Shown: in pieces, positions 1-8,675 of the stretch
Layout of the letters: every line of letters starts with the position of its first letter
Numbering within the stretch: position 1 is the first letter of the stretch
Made by a program: the position numbers and the translations under genes
Notes under the pieces: model-generated
Databases searched by the model: none
Seen by the model: only the letters and a program-made list of their open reading frames with translations
Told to the model about the DNA's origin: nothing
Origin: CBDAUN01 sp965214615
GTDB lineage: Bacteria; Pseudomonadota; Gammaproteobacteria; Arenicellales; JAJDZL01
DNA length: 64,000 nucleotides
NCBI GenBank assembly: GCA_965214615.1
Contig: OZ243952.1
Location: 1,240,001-1,304,000, forward strand
Direction: 5' to 3'

Positions 1-1
1 C

Positions 2-388
2 TTGAAGCCGGTTATTCGAATGGCCAAGCTGATCACGCCTGTAATGCAGAAGCAGGGCGGAGGATCGATAGTCAATATCACGACATTTTCTGCCTTCGAA
101 CCTAGCTTGACGTTCCCGACTTCAAGTGTGTATCGTGTGGGAGTTTCGAGCTTTGCCAAACTGTATTCCGACCGCTATGGCGCAGACAACATCAGAATGA
201 ACTGTCTGCTTCCGGGCTTTACCGACAGTCTCGATCTTCCCCAGAAATTTGCTGAAATGTCGACTCTGGGCCGGCTGGCACGAGCAGAAGAACAGGCAAA
301 GGCGGCGGCGTTTCTGCTATCGGACGACTCCAGCTACATCACTGGTCAAAGCCTCAGATGTGACGGCGGTGTGACTAGGCATATGTAG
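2..388 (+). CDS. SDR family oxidoreductase, 5'-truncated by window edge
   Basis: C-terminal half of a short-chain dehydrogenase/reductase; the NAD(P)-binding N terminus lies outside the window. Seen here: the GGGSIVNITT strand with its downstream Ser region, NCLLPGF (the NxxxPG region after the active site) and the closing ITGQ...DGG motif typical of FabG-like SDRs. The active-site segment reads SSVYRVGVSSFAK. A Tyr is present but the residue four places later is Val, so the canonical YxxxK pair is not met. The fold is clear but ordinary SDR catalysis is doubtful. Substrate unknown. The gene runs toward the Rieske gene, which is on the opposite strand, so the two converge. Confidence 0.8.
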   Translation: MKPVIRMAKLITPVMQKQGGGSIVNITTFSAFEPSLTFPTSSVYRVGVSSFAKLYSDRYGADNIRMNCLLPGFTDSLDLPQKFAEMSTLGRLARAEEQAKAAAFLLSDDSSYITGQSLRCDGGVTRHM

Positions 389-601
389 TGTCTGTCAGAT
401 TCTTCATGTGCCTTGAATCGAGTTAGATTTCACTGGCGAACAGGTGCATGATTTCTTATGCTGCTCGGGAGCGTGCTCGTATAAAGACAAGCGCCTGATC
501 GCGCATAATCGCGTTAGTCACCAATGCAAGCAAACGTCAATCGCATCCGGCCGATCAGATCATGTGGCCCCGATGCAGTCGTTTTGAACGCGCATGCACG
601 C

Positions 602-2422
602 TCATTCTGACTCGCCAGGGCCTGAGCCGGTAAGCGTTTCGTTAAGGCGCGCTACGTTTCCCGCTGCGGGCTCAGACGCCAGCTTGGCTACTGGCAAAGC
701 TTGTTGAAACTTTCGGTGGTATGCCGCAACACCGGTTTCTGCCACTTCCGACAAGGTCCACTTCGGATAGGCGGATGATGACAGCCCCTGCTGCAGCCAC
801 TTCATGAACGATCTGTCCTCGCGCTCGGTTTCCCGGTTTATCCGGCGATTCAGATAGCGTGCCGCGTGCACTTGCCGACGATCGTCGGGCAGGGCGTAGA
901 TCTTGGAGCTGACCTGGCACTCGCGCGCGGATATTGGCAATACCTGATAGGTTTCCATCATGTCTGGATAGAGCCCGAAAACCGTGTTGGGAAACATGGC
1001 GACATACAGCCATAGATTCCGCTGTTCACTCGACAAATGATCAAATTCAGGAAGCAGCTTGCGATAGTTTCGCACGCTCCAAAGATTGGCCTGCTTGTCA
1101 TTGAACGGTCCGTAGGACACTGGTACGCCGCCGATCTCGGTGTCGCGATAGCCGTTGCCGTAAAGCTGCTGAAGCGACGGGTGGCCGACGGGCACGTGGT
1201 AGCCTTCGTTGTCCACATCGACGAACAGCTTCCAGTTATACGGGTAGGTTTCCAAGCTCGAATTCGAGTCGCAATACAGTTCCTTTTGCGGCTGCAACTG
1301 CTCCAGGCGGTACGGGGCAACAAGTGATTCCACCGGTTGCATCTCCTGTGCAACCGATGGCCCGCCGCTTGCAAACCGCACAAATATGAAGCCGTTCCAT
1401 ACTTCCAGGTCCAGCGGCACCAGCCCGTAGGCGTTTTCGTCGACGGAGTCGAAGCCCTGGCTTTTGCCGGGAACAAACTGCAGGCTGCCGTCGAGTCGGT
1501 AGCGCCATCCATGGAACGGGCACATCAGCCCCTGCGATCCGCAACGGCCGGTTCCTTCGACAATTCGTGCTCCGCGATGTCGGCAGACGTTATGAAACGC
1601 GCGCAGCGTGCTGTCGTCGCCTCGAACCACCAGGGCCCGTTCGCCGATTGCATCCAAGGTGATATACGAACCGGGCAACGGCACATCGCTGATGTGTCCG
1701 GCAAGCATCCAGCTTGGTCGAAACAGGCGCTCGATTTCAAGTTCAAGCAGTTCTTCGCTGCGATAGGTCCAGGGAGCGAGCAAATCCACGGTCTCGGAAT
1801 CGTCAACCGTTTCAGGATGCGGCACATCGCCGGCCCCGTCCAGCGTCATGTTCAGATACTGGTCGCACAGCGATATCGCAGTATCTGGATTCGGTTCCCC
1901 GGGACCGTATAAAGACTCCTGCCAAAGCCCCTCCATCACGCCTTCCAGTCCTCTGGCTGACGGTTCGATATCGCTATGGTCGCTAGACAGTATTTCGGCG
2001 TACAGGTCGCGAATGGTCCTTCCGGTCGCATCGTCGCTGCGCCCGCAGACTGCGCGGTAGTCCTGCCGCGCCTGGCTCTCTCCCCAGAACGCATACCACA
2101 CGGCAATCTTTTTCTTTGAAAATACCCGCTTGTCGAAGTTTGCGCACACGATGGCCTTTAGCCTGTCACGCGCAGACCTGCAGTTCAAAATATGTTCGCT
2201 GAGCACTTCGTTGAATTCGTCTTCAAGAAAACTGAGCGTGTCGATCAGCAATTGCTTCTTGGAATCGAAATAGAAATTCACGATACCTGGCGACAGACCG
2301 GCATGGGATGCGACTTTCGCGAGCGTGAGATCCGATAGTCCGAAATCAGCAATTGTTTCGATTGTCGCGTTGATGAGTTCCGAACGACGGTCCTTGTCTG
2401 ATGCATGTACTGCTTTTGCCAT
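602..2422 (-). CDS. TetR/BetI-type regulator fused to Rieske non-heme iron oxygenase alpha subunit
   Basis: One continuous frame encodes two proteins that are normally separate. Numbering from an upstream TTG (2455), residues 22-70 form a TetR helix-turn-helix (LTLAKVASHAGLSPGIVNF) and about 75-205 match the BetI C-terminal domain (AVWYAFWGE). From about 228 it is a Rieske oxygenase: C291-x-H293 and C312-x2-H315 bind the 2Fe-2S cluster, and E417-x2-H420-x4-H425 fit the mononuclear iron site with its bridging acid. BetI proteins sense choline; related Rieske enzymes (GbcA, CntA types) demethylate or cleave betaine-like amines, so a quaternary amine substrate is plausible but inferred. A reductase partner is not in the window. 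I prefer ATG 2422 because a TATAAT (2463-2458) sits too close to the TTG. It could also be an assembly-independent natural fusion with autoregulation. Confidence 0.85.
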   Translation of the reverse strand: MAKAVHASDKDRRSELINATIETIADFGLSDLTLAKVASHAGLSPGIVNFYFDSKKQLLIDTLSFLEDEFNEVLSEHILNCRSARDRLKAIVCANFDKRVFSKKKIAVWYAFWGESQARQDYRAVCGRSDDATGRTIRDLYAEILSSDHSDIEPSARGLEGVMEGLWQESLYGPGEPNPDTAISLCDQYLNMTLDGAGDVPHPETVDDSETVDLLAPWTYRSEELLELEIERLFRPSWMLAGHISDVPLPGSYITLDAIGERALVVRGDDSTLRAFHNVCRHRGARIVEGTGRCGSQGLMCPFHGWRYRLDGSLQFVPGKSQGFDSVDENAYGLVPLDLEVWNGFIFVRFASGGPSVAQEMQPVESLVAPYRLEQLQPQKELYCDSNSSLETYPYNWKLFVDVDNEGYHVPVGHPSLQQLYGNGYRDTEIGGVPVSYGPFNDKQANLWSVRNYRKLLPEFDHLSSEQRNLWLYVAMFPNTVFGLYPDMMETYQVLPISARECQVSSKIYALPDDRRQVHAARYLNRRINRETEREDRSFMKWLQQGLSSSAYPKWTLSEVAETGVAAYHRKFQQALPVAKLASEPAAGNVARLNETLTGSGPGESE

Positions 2423-2457
2423 GTCTGCTACCACGGTTTTGTCAGAATGATTCAAGA

Positions 2458-2463
2458 ATTATA
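2458..2463 (-). promoter_or_regulatory. Possible -10 box of the BetI-Rieske gene
   Basis: Perfect TATAAT on the minus strand about 36 bases upstream of the ATG at 2422, in an AT-rich divergent intergenic region. No good -35 box is visible, which would fit a regulated promoter. Confidence 0.4.
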
Positions 2464-2677
2464 CAAGAATCTAGAAAAATTAAATAAACATTTAACTCGA
2501 AATTCCAGGCCATATCAACCTGACAACGCCTATAAGCGACTGGTAAATGTCCACTGAAACTTGTAATGCAACTAGAACCTGCGATAATGCAGTTCCAGCA
2601 CTCTAATATTATCGATTCACCGAGCGACAAATCACTTTGAATGACGCTCAAATCTTACCAAAAGGAAATAACAACCA

Positions 2678-3280
2678 ATGAATATACCTCGACCTTCTGC
2701 TAAGCAAATATCAAAGTATGAACGAGAGTGGAATGAGCTTGATAATTATGTTTTGCAGGAGAAAAGTTTAAGGAAACTGTTCACTGAAACGTATCCTCAT
2801 AATACAAATATGGAAGATGTTCTGATTAAGGTTTGCGCACTCAACGCCTTTTACAGTACAAATATTTACCATCCATTTCCCGTCGCTAAGCGCATTGTCG
2901 AATTGAATATTGATGAAGACCTCAACAAACAAGACCTTACTCTCGTGAACAAAATAGCTGTCGTGAATTTAAACGAGAAGACTAGAGAAAATTACTCCTT
3001 TGCAACAAAATACTGCAGCCATCATAGTCCAGAGCTGTATCCAATCTATGATTACTATGTCGAAAGAATGCTAATGCACTTCAAAAAGGTAGACGAGTTC
3101 GCCAAATTTACATTGAAAGGTCTTAAAGATTATCCGAATTTCTATTCTGTGCTCAAGCAGTTTAGCGATCATTATGATCTCGGCAGATTTGACCTAAAAG
3201 CGATTGATAGGTATTTATGGATAGCAGGAAAGGAAAACTTTCCAAGAAAAAATCCTGATTTCGATTCAATGCTGAAGTAA
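2678..3280 (+). CDS. Hypothetical protein, AT-rich, probably acquired
   Basis: A 200-residue soluble protein with no signal peptide or membrane segment. I do not recognise a named domain. The central part, KYCSHHSPELYPIYD, resembles a conserved stretch I associate with uncharacterised accessory-genome proteins. The ATG follows an AAAGGAAAT ribosome site at good distance. Base and codon use (many AAA, AAT, TAT) is clearly more AT-rich than flanking genes, pointing to horizontal acquisition. It ends where an eroded toxin-antitoxin locus begins on the other strand, which also marks this spot as accessory. Function unknown. Confidence 0.7.
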   Translation: MNIPRPSAKQISKYEREWNELDNYVLQEKSLRKLFTETYPHNTNMEDVLIKVCALNAFYSTNIYHPFPVAKRIVELNIDEDLNKQDLTLVNKIAVVNLNEKTRENYSFATKYCSHHSPELYPIYDYYVERMLMHFKKVDEFAKFTLKGLKDYPNFYSVLKQFSDHYDLGRFDLKAIDRYLWIAGKENFPRKNPDFDSMLK

Positions 3281-3465
3281 CTCATTTATGCCGCTAATTC
3301 GTGCGAAGCATTCACGCGTGTAGATCCCGTAGGCAATGCGCTCGCTGTTCACGGCATCGCGCAGAATTATGCGCACTTCGTTTTCCAGTGAGAGGCTATG
3401 CTTGGCGGCACGCACTTGTAGGTGCTTTCTCACACTGTTGTCGAGATTGCGGTAATTTGGCTTCG
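3266..3465 (-). pseudogene. Remnant of a FitA-like ribbon-helix-helix antitoxin
   Basis: Reading the minus strand from about 3465 gives YRNLDNSV...LQVRAAKHSLSLENEVRIILRDAVN, which aligns with the intact FitA-like protein just upstream (TIRNLDDDV...LRVRAAEHHRSMEEEVRIILRDAVN). The start is gone: a TGA lies in frame directly before the homology. The reading continues to a TGA at 3266-3268, overlapping the end of the convergent gene. It is a second, decayed antitoxin copy. Confidence 0.7.
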
Positions 3466-3581
3466 TTCACCGCCTTCAGGTAAATGTCTTGTGCATTGTG
3501 CTCGGCAATCCAGGTTGTCATGGTAGGCGTGGGTTCGGGTCACAGGAGTTCGGGTGCGACATTCGTGTCAATGACGAACAT
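3450..3581 (-). pseudogene. Remnant of a FitB/VapC-type PIN toxin
   Basis: Nine bases after the FitA-like stop, the minus strand reads MFVIDTNVAPELL, stop, PEPTPTMTTWIAEHNAQD and so on. This is the start of a PIN-domain toxin (first catalytic Asp in IDTNV), with a TGA at 3540-3542 replacing codon 14. After about 44 codons the homology runs straight into the decayed antitoxin copy. The rest of the PIN domain, with its other acidic residues, is missing, so no active nuclease can be made. Confidence 0.7.
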
Positions 3582-3590
3582 GCCGGCAGT

Positions 3591-3836
3591 TCAGGAGAAA
3601 TCAGGAGGGTTGCGCATCGGACTACGCGGGGGAAGTTCGAGTTCAACCCCGCCTAGGGGAGTGAAGCATTGACGTGTAAACTTGGTTAGATCCCGGGGTG
3701 CGGTGTGCCCGCCGTTCACGGCATCACGCAGGATAATGCGCACTTCTTCCTCCATCGATCGGTGATGCTCGGCGGCGCGTACACGAAGGCGCGCTTCTAC
3801 ATCGTCGTCGAGATTGCGGATTGTGATATTGGCCAT
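3591..3836 (-). CDS. FitA-like ribbon-helix-helix antitoxin
   Basis: An 81-residue Arc/MetJ-type DNA-binding protein. The N terminus, MANITIRNLDDDVEARL, supplies the DNA-contacting beta strand and first helix; SMEEEVRIILRDAV is the second helix, typical of FitA/VapB-like antitoxins that pair with FitB PIN toxins. The C-terminal tail would neutralise the toxin, but the adjacent toxin gene is only a remnant, so this is an orphan antitoxin or DNA-binding repressor. The start is supported by the length match with FitA proteins. Confidence 0.75.
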   Translation of the reverse strand: MANITIRNLDDDVEARLRVRAAEHHRSMEEEVRIILRDAVNGGHTAPRDLTKFTRQCFTPLGGVELELPPRSPMRNPPDFS

Positions 3837-4143
3837 CGGTCATTCCTCGTGTTGGTGCAGTGCAATTTCGATCTAGTTGGCGCTTGCAGTGCTAGCAAGG
3901 ATACGTTGTCCGGCTCAGTAATTTTTGATTTAGTGCCGGGTGTTTCAAGTTTGAACGTGGCGCTTGTGCTGAGCGTGGAGACTATTGAGGTAATTACTAA
4001 CTGAATGGATGGCTTGTGCAAGGGGGAATTTCCATCATCCTGTCAAGAAATCATTAGTTTGCGCGTGCACGGAGTGCGCAAACAGGCAAGGCCACGATCT
4101 AGGCGCAGCCTCGCAGGAAATGAACCGGAAATTGCGCAGTCGA
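3837..4143. other. Intergenic, no gene seen
   Basis: About 300 bases between the FitA-like gene and the end of acs. I see no convincing coding frame, RNA or repeat. Confidence 0.5.
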
Positions 4144-6090
4144 CTACTTGTTGGCGCGGTTTGCAATAATGTCATCGACAACCGCGGGTTCGGCGAGCGT
4201 CGAAGTGTCTCCTAGATCATCGATGTTGTTGCTTGCGACTTTGCGCAGTATTCGGCGCATAATTTTTCCGGAGCGTGTTTTCGGAAGCCCTGGAGCGAAC
4301 TGGATGACATCCGGCTTTGCGATCGGACTGATTTCTGTTCGAACGATGTTGAACAGTTCGCGGCGCAAATCCTCGTCTTCGACAGTGCCTGCGACGGTTG
4401 TTACATAGGCATAGATTGCTTCGCCCTTGATGTCATGCGGAAAACCGACTACGGCGGCTTCTGCAACTTTCGGATGCAGCACCAGAGCGCTTTCAATCTC
4501 TGCCGTTCCCAGGCGATGTCCGGAAATATTCATCACATCGTCGACTCGGCCTGTAATCCAGTAGTACCCGTCTTCGTCTCTTCGGGCGCCGTCGCCTGTC
4601 ATGTACTTGCCGGGAAACATCTTGAAATAGGTGTCGATAAATCGCTGATGGTCGCCCCACACCGTGCGCATCTGCCCAGGCCAGGACGTGTCGATGCATA
4701 GCGCGCCTTCTGCAGCGCCTTCAAGCGAGTTGCCGTCATTGTCGACTATGCTTGGGACGATGCCGAAAAAGGGGCGTGTCGCAGACCCGGGTTTCAGCTT
4801 GGTGGCTCCCGGCAGCGGTGTGATCATGTGCCCGCCGGTCTCGGTCTGCCACCACGTGTCGATGATCGGGCAGCGCCGATCGCCCACTTTCAGGTGATAC
4901 CATTGCCATGCTTCAGGATTGATCGGTTCGCCGACTGTGCCTAGGATACGAAGGCTCGCGCGGCTTGTCTTTTCCACAAACTGATCGCCGGCACCGATAA
5001 GCGCCCGAATCGCCGTAGGCGCGGTGTAGAAAATATTCACATTGTGCCGGTCGCAAATCTGCCAGAACCGACTGGCATCAGGATAGTTCGGTACCCCTTC
5101 AAACATGACGTTCACTGCGCCATTGGAGAAGGGTCCGTAGACAATATAGGAATGACCGGTCACCCATCCTATGTCGGCACCGCACCAGTACACTTCTCCG
5201 TCACGGTAGTCGAACGAATATTTGAACGTCATAGTCACATACAGCATGTAGCCGGCGGTGGTATGAACGACTCCTTTCGGCTTTCCGGTCGAGCCTGACG
5301 TGTAAAGGATATAAAGAGGGTCTTCGGCGTCCATCGGCTCTGCGGGACAATCTGCTGAAACGGAAGCGACCGCTTCGTGATACCAGATATCTCGGCCGTC
5401 GCGCATTTCAACGTCGCCGCCTGTTCGCTGAACCACTATGCAGGTATGTACATCGGGGCACGAATTCATTGCCGCGGTGGCATTGGCCTTTAGCGGCACG
5501 TTTTTGCCCCCGCGCGGACCTTCGTCGGCGGTGATCACCACCTGGCAGTCGGAGTCCAGAATTCGGTCCTTAAGCGCTTCCGGAGAAAATCCTCCGAACA
5601 CAATCGAGTGAATCGCACCAATTCGGGCGCATGCAAGTGCCGCGACTGCCGCTTCCGGCACCATGGGCATGTAGATGCAAATTCGCTCGCCTTTGTTTAC
5701 GCCCCGGTCCTTTAGGACATTGGAAAGCCTGCACACTTCGGCGTGCAGTTCGCGATAGGTGAAAGTGCGGATGTCGGTGCCATCGTCGCTTTCCCAGATC
5801 AAGGCGGTTTGATCGCCTCGCGTGTCCAGATGCCGGTCAAGACAGTTGTAGGCCGCATTCAGCTTCGCACCTTCAAACCAGCGAATTTTGCCTGTTGCGA
5901 GGTCGCAGTCGCTGACGGTTTCCCACTTTTCGAACCAATCGAGAAGCTGATCGGCTTGCTCCGCCCAGAATGAATCAGGATCGGACACGGATTGCTCGTA
6001 CATCTGCAAGTATCTTGCGTTGTCGATGTGCGCGTTGCTTTCGATCTCACTTGGAATATCGTAAATCTTTGTTTCAGACATAGTGGTCAC
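4144..6090 (-). CDS. acs: Acetyl-CoA synthetase (AMP-forming)
   Basis: Activates acetate to acetyl-CoA through acetyl-AMP in the cytoplasm. The 648-residue length fits Acs. Visible motifs: the YTSGSTGKPKGVVHT phosphate loop near residue 265, DTWWQTETGG with the Trp that restricts the pocket to acetate, YMTGDGARRDEDGYYWITGR hinge region, and C-terminal PKTRSGKIMRR with the catalytic Lys that is acetylated in regulated Acs enzymes. The N terminus may start at the fourth codon (MSETK, 6081). It stands alone on the minus strand with no pat or cobB gene nearby. Confidence 0.95.
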   Translation of the reverse strand: MTTMSETKIYDIPSEIESNAHIDNARYLQMYEQSVSDPDSFWAEQADQLLDWFEKWETVSDCDLATGKIRWFEGAKLNAAYNCLDRHLDTRGDQTALIWESDDGTDIRTFTYRELHAEVCRLSNVLKDRGVNKGERICIYMPMVPEAAVAALACARIGAIHSIVFGGFSPEALKDRILDSDCQVVITADEGPRGGKNVPLKANATAAMNSCPDVHTCIVVQRTGGDVEMRDGRDIWYHEAVASVSADCPAEPMDAEDPLYILYTSGSTGKPKGVVHTTAGYMLYVTMTFKYSFDYRDGEVYWCGADIGWVTGHSYIVYGPFSNGAVNVMFEGVPNYPDASRFWQICDRHNVNIFYTAPTAIRALIGAGDQFVEKTSRASLRILGTVGEPINPEAWQWYHLKVGDRRCPIIDTWWQTETGGHMITPLPGATKLKPGSATRPFFGIVPSIVDNDGNSLEGAAEGALCIDTSWPGQMRTVWGDHQRFIDTYFKMFPGKYMTGDGARRDEDGYYWITGRVDDVMNISGHRLGTAEIESALVLHPKVAEAAVVGFPHDIKGEAIYAYVTTVAGTVEDEDLRRELFNIVRTEISPIAKPDVIQFAPGLPKTRSGKIMRRILRKVASNNIDDLGDTSTLAEPAVVDDIIANRANK

Positions 6091-6548
6091 TTTAAAATCG
6101 CGTTTGTTTCTGAAGTTCGCCGATGGGGATTATATTGTATTAATCGGCGCCTTCCACTTGCGTTGCACACAAGGAAGCAGAATTCTTGGAAAAAAATCAC
6201 AAGGCACATAAGTGTAGGATAAATGCAACGAATGGTGCGGTGCAATAAAATCGAAAAGACCATTGCTATTTCTCCTATCGGTTGCCGGAATTTGTGGACG
6301 ACCGGTCTCGGGATTTACGCATTCTCCAAATTGTGAAGATTGGCAGGTTTTGTCGCCAACAACGCTGTCGTGGTACATAATCAACATCGATTTTGTTTAC
6401 CCGGACAGGTGCTGAACACTACGATTTATGGACTGAAGAAAAGATCGATTCGCGCCAGAAGCAAATGGCGAAACTTGCGTCGTCAATCTGGAGCGTGCAA
6501 TTTGATGATTTTGACGATTGACAGCATCTGTGAAAGCTTGCGCCTAGG
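6091..6548. other. Intergenic upstream of acs
   Basis: About 460 bases without a convincing gene. The part next to acs is AT-rich and is the likely acs promoter region; I cannot assign boxes with confidence. Confidence 0.4.
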
Positions 6549-7118
6549 TCATTCCTCCTGTGCCGGAACGCTCGAGAGAATCTGCCGTGCGAGTGCCTCG
6601 TGGTCGAAATTGATACGATAGTCGGTTTTAACAAATTTCCCGGGAAACAATTTGGCGTATGCAGTTGAATAGTAGTAGTCGTCGTCAATGATGACGAATC
6701 GTTCAATGTCCGGGTTCGAGTCAAGGTATTCTTTCACTTCTCCGGCCCGGTAGTATGGCTCCTTGCCTCCAGTGCCCGTCTTATCCTTCACAAACCAGTG
6801 AAGATTGTGAATGCGAAAAAATGCCTTGAGTACGTCTACGGAAGCGTGCCGACGCCAATCCGAGATAACCACAATCTCTGCGCGGAAGTCCTGGCATAGA
6901 CTGCGCAACCGCTCCACAGCCCCTTTATCCCAATCGTAGTAGATTGCCGCCAGATCGTATTCGTCCATATCCAAATACGCGCTATCGCTGAATTTTTCAG
7001 CAAGAGTTCGGCGCAACGCTTGCCGGTCATGCTTGAAACGATCCTGATTGATGTGCGGCTGCAGCACACCGTCAATGTCCAGAAAGATGACTGAGCGAAT
7101 TTGCTCCTCTTGGTACAT
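6549..7118 (-). CDS. HAD-like domain protein (SAK-type)
   Basis: A 189-residue HAD-superfamily protein. Motif I is FLDIDGVLQP at residues 12-21 with both Asp residues; motif II is VVISDWRR near 87-94; FVIIDDDYYY near 143 is the acidic motif IV region. This layout matches the HAD domain first described in Swiss Army Knife RNA-repair proteins, although here it stands alone. It probably hydrolyses a phosphate ester; the substrate is unknown. It has no operon partner: 458 bases separate it from acs. Confidence 0.75.
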   Translation of the reverse strand: MYQEEQIRSVIFLDIDGVLQPHINQDRFKHDRQALRRTLAEKFSDSAYLDMDEYDLAAIYYDWDKGAVERLRSLCQDFRAEIVVISDWRRHASVDVLKAFFRIHNLHWFVKDKTGTGGKEPYYRAGEVKEYLDSNPDIERFVIIDDDYYYSTAYAKLFPGKFVKTDYRINFDHEALARQILSSVPAQEE

Positions 7119-7524
7119 TCAGATTTCCTCCTGTTCTGGTGAATGGCCCTGTTCCTGTTTCGATTCCCGAAGTGCCTCTTGATGACTGTGGTGCTGCCGT
7201 CAGTAACTGTCGAATTGACCTACTTCGGGTTCTCGCTGATCAGTCGAACCGAGCGAATCCCGCCTACGAATTGTAATTGAGTTGACGCTGGGAGAGAGTG
7301 CTTTTCTGTTGCGGCAAGGAAGTGTCGGACTTACGTCGGCAGTTGTGCGGGTGTGAACATCGGGAGACGGGCCGGGACCAGGTCGAGCCGATCCGTCAGG
7401 CAGCTTTGGCAATTGTTTGGACAGGGCGCGATTCGCCAAGGATCGTGCCAGGCTGAATTGATTTCCTGATTCGGAAAAACATTATCATAGCAGGCCAAAT
7501 TCTTGGCTGATGAAGGACAGGAAC
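7119..7524. other. Divergent intergenic region
   Basis: About 400 bases between the HAD gene and the plus-strand enolase-superfamily gene. A long frame on the minus strand (7200-7439) has a low-complexity Pro/Ser/Arg translation and I do not consider it a gene. Confidence 0.4.
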
Positions 7525-8622
7525 ATGCAGATCAAAAGTATCGAGACATTTTGTACGCCGTACGTTGGATTCACCTGCGTAAAAACCGATACCGGCGAAC
7601 AGGGGTGGGGTCAGGTGTCTACCTATCATGCGGACATATCGGTTCAGGTTCTGCACCGGCAAGTCGCTCCGTATGCAATCGGTGCGACGTTCAACGACTT
7701 GGATGACTTGCTTGACCGGATATACGAGCAAGAGCACAAATTCCCCGGCTCATACATGTGCAGGGCGCTTTGCGGACTTGATACCGCGATCTGGGACTTA
7801 CGAGGGAAACAGGCCGGAAAGCCGGTGGTTGAACTTTTGGGCGGGCAGCCAGGCAAGTTGCGCGTCTACGGGTCTTCGATGCGCCGCGATATCACGCCGA
7901 GCGATGAATTGCAGCGCCTGTCAAGGCTGCGCGATGCGCACGGCTATGACGCATTCAAATTTCGTGTCGGAGCCGAATGCGGGCGCGATGCTGATGAGTG
8001 GGAAGGTCGCAGCGAGCAGATTGTTCCGACTCTGCGCAAGGGTCTTGGAGACGAGGTGGCTTTGCTGGTCGATGCCAACAGCTGCTATTCGCCGCGAAGG
8101 GCGATTGAAATTGGCAAGATGCTTGAAGACTGCGGGGTGTCGCATTTTGAAGAGCCGTGTCCGTATTGGGAACTGGAGCAGACCAAGCAGGTGACCGATG
8201 CGCTTTCCATCGATGTAACCGGAGGCGAGCAGGATTTCTATATGCCGGTTTGGCGCCGGATAATCGGCGACCGCGTTGTCAATATCGTGCAGCCGGACGT
8301 GTGCTACGTCGGCGGACTGTCACGCGCGATGAGAGTGGCGCGAATGGCAGGCGAAGCCGGTATACCGGTTACTCCGCACGCAGCCAATCTTTCCATGGTC
8401 ACGATTTTTACAATGCACTATCTGGGGGCATTGGAAAATGCCGGCAAGTACTTGGAATTCGCGATCGAGGATGAGTCCTACTACCCTTGGCAGCAGGGAC
8501 TGTTTCTGAATCCGCCGTTCGATGTTGAAGATGGCAAAGTGTCGATTCCGGCAGAACCCGGATGGGGTGTGGAAATCAATCCTGAGTGGCTTAATAAGGT
8601 CAGTTACCAAAAGAGCGAGTAG
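7525..8622 (+). CDS. Mandelate racemase/muconate lactonizing enzyme family protein
   Basis: An enolase-superfamily enzyme of about 365 residues. The Mg ligands are visible as LVDANS, FEEPCPY and TGGEQD at the ends of successive barrel strands. The second-strand base motif reads FKFRVG, and TPHAAN near residue 290 supplies the His of a His/Asp dyad. These enzymes abstract a proton next to a carboxylate, most often in sugar acid dehydration or racemisation; the exact substrate cannot be read. I chose ATG 7525 rather than 7510 because AAGGA lies 8 bases ahead of it. It converges on the BisC-like gene. Confidence 0.85.
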   Translation: MQIKSIETFCTPYVGFTCVKTDTGEQGWGQVSTYHADISVQVLHRQVAPYAIGATFNDLDDLLDRIYEQEHKFPGSYMCRALCGLDTAIWDLRGKQAGKPVVELLGGQPGKLRVYGSSMRRDITPSDELQRLSRLRDAHGYDAFKFRVGAECGRDADEWEGRSEQIVPTLRKGLGDEVALLVDANSCYSPRRAIEIGKMLEDCGVSHFEEPCPYWELEQTKQVTDALSIDVTGGEQDFYMPVWRRIIGDRVVNIVQPDVCYVGGLSRAMRVARMAGEAGIPVTPHAANLSMVTIFTMHYLGALENAGKYLEFAIEDESYYPWQQGLFLNPPFDVEDGKVSIPAEPGWGVEINPEWLNKVSYQKSE

Positions 8623-8675
8623 TCGCATATGCAGATTGCCGAAGTGGCAGGATCGCGGCCAGCGCAGCAGGTTGC

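Noticed and set aside
1337..1912. Plus-strand frame opposite the Rieske gene
   Set aside because: Shadow of the Rieske gene; no family resemblance or ribosome site.
7200..7439. 79-codon minus-strand ORF between HAD and enolase-like genes
   Set aside because: Low-complexity, no ribosome site and no family resemblance.
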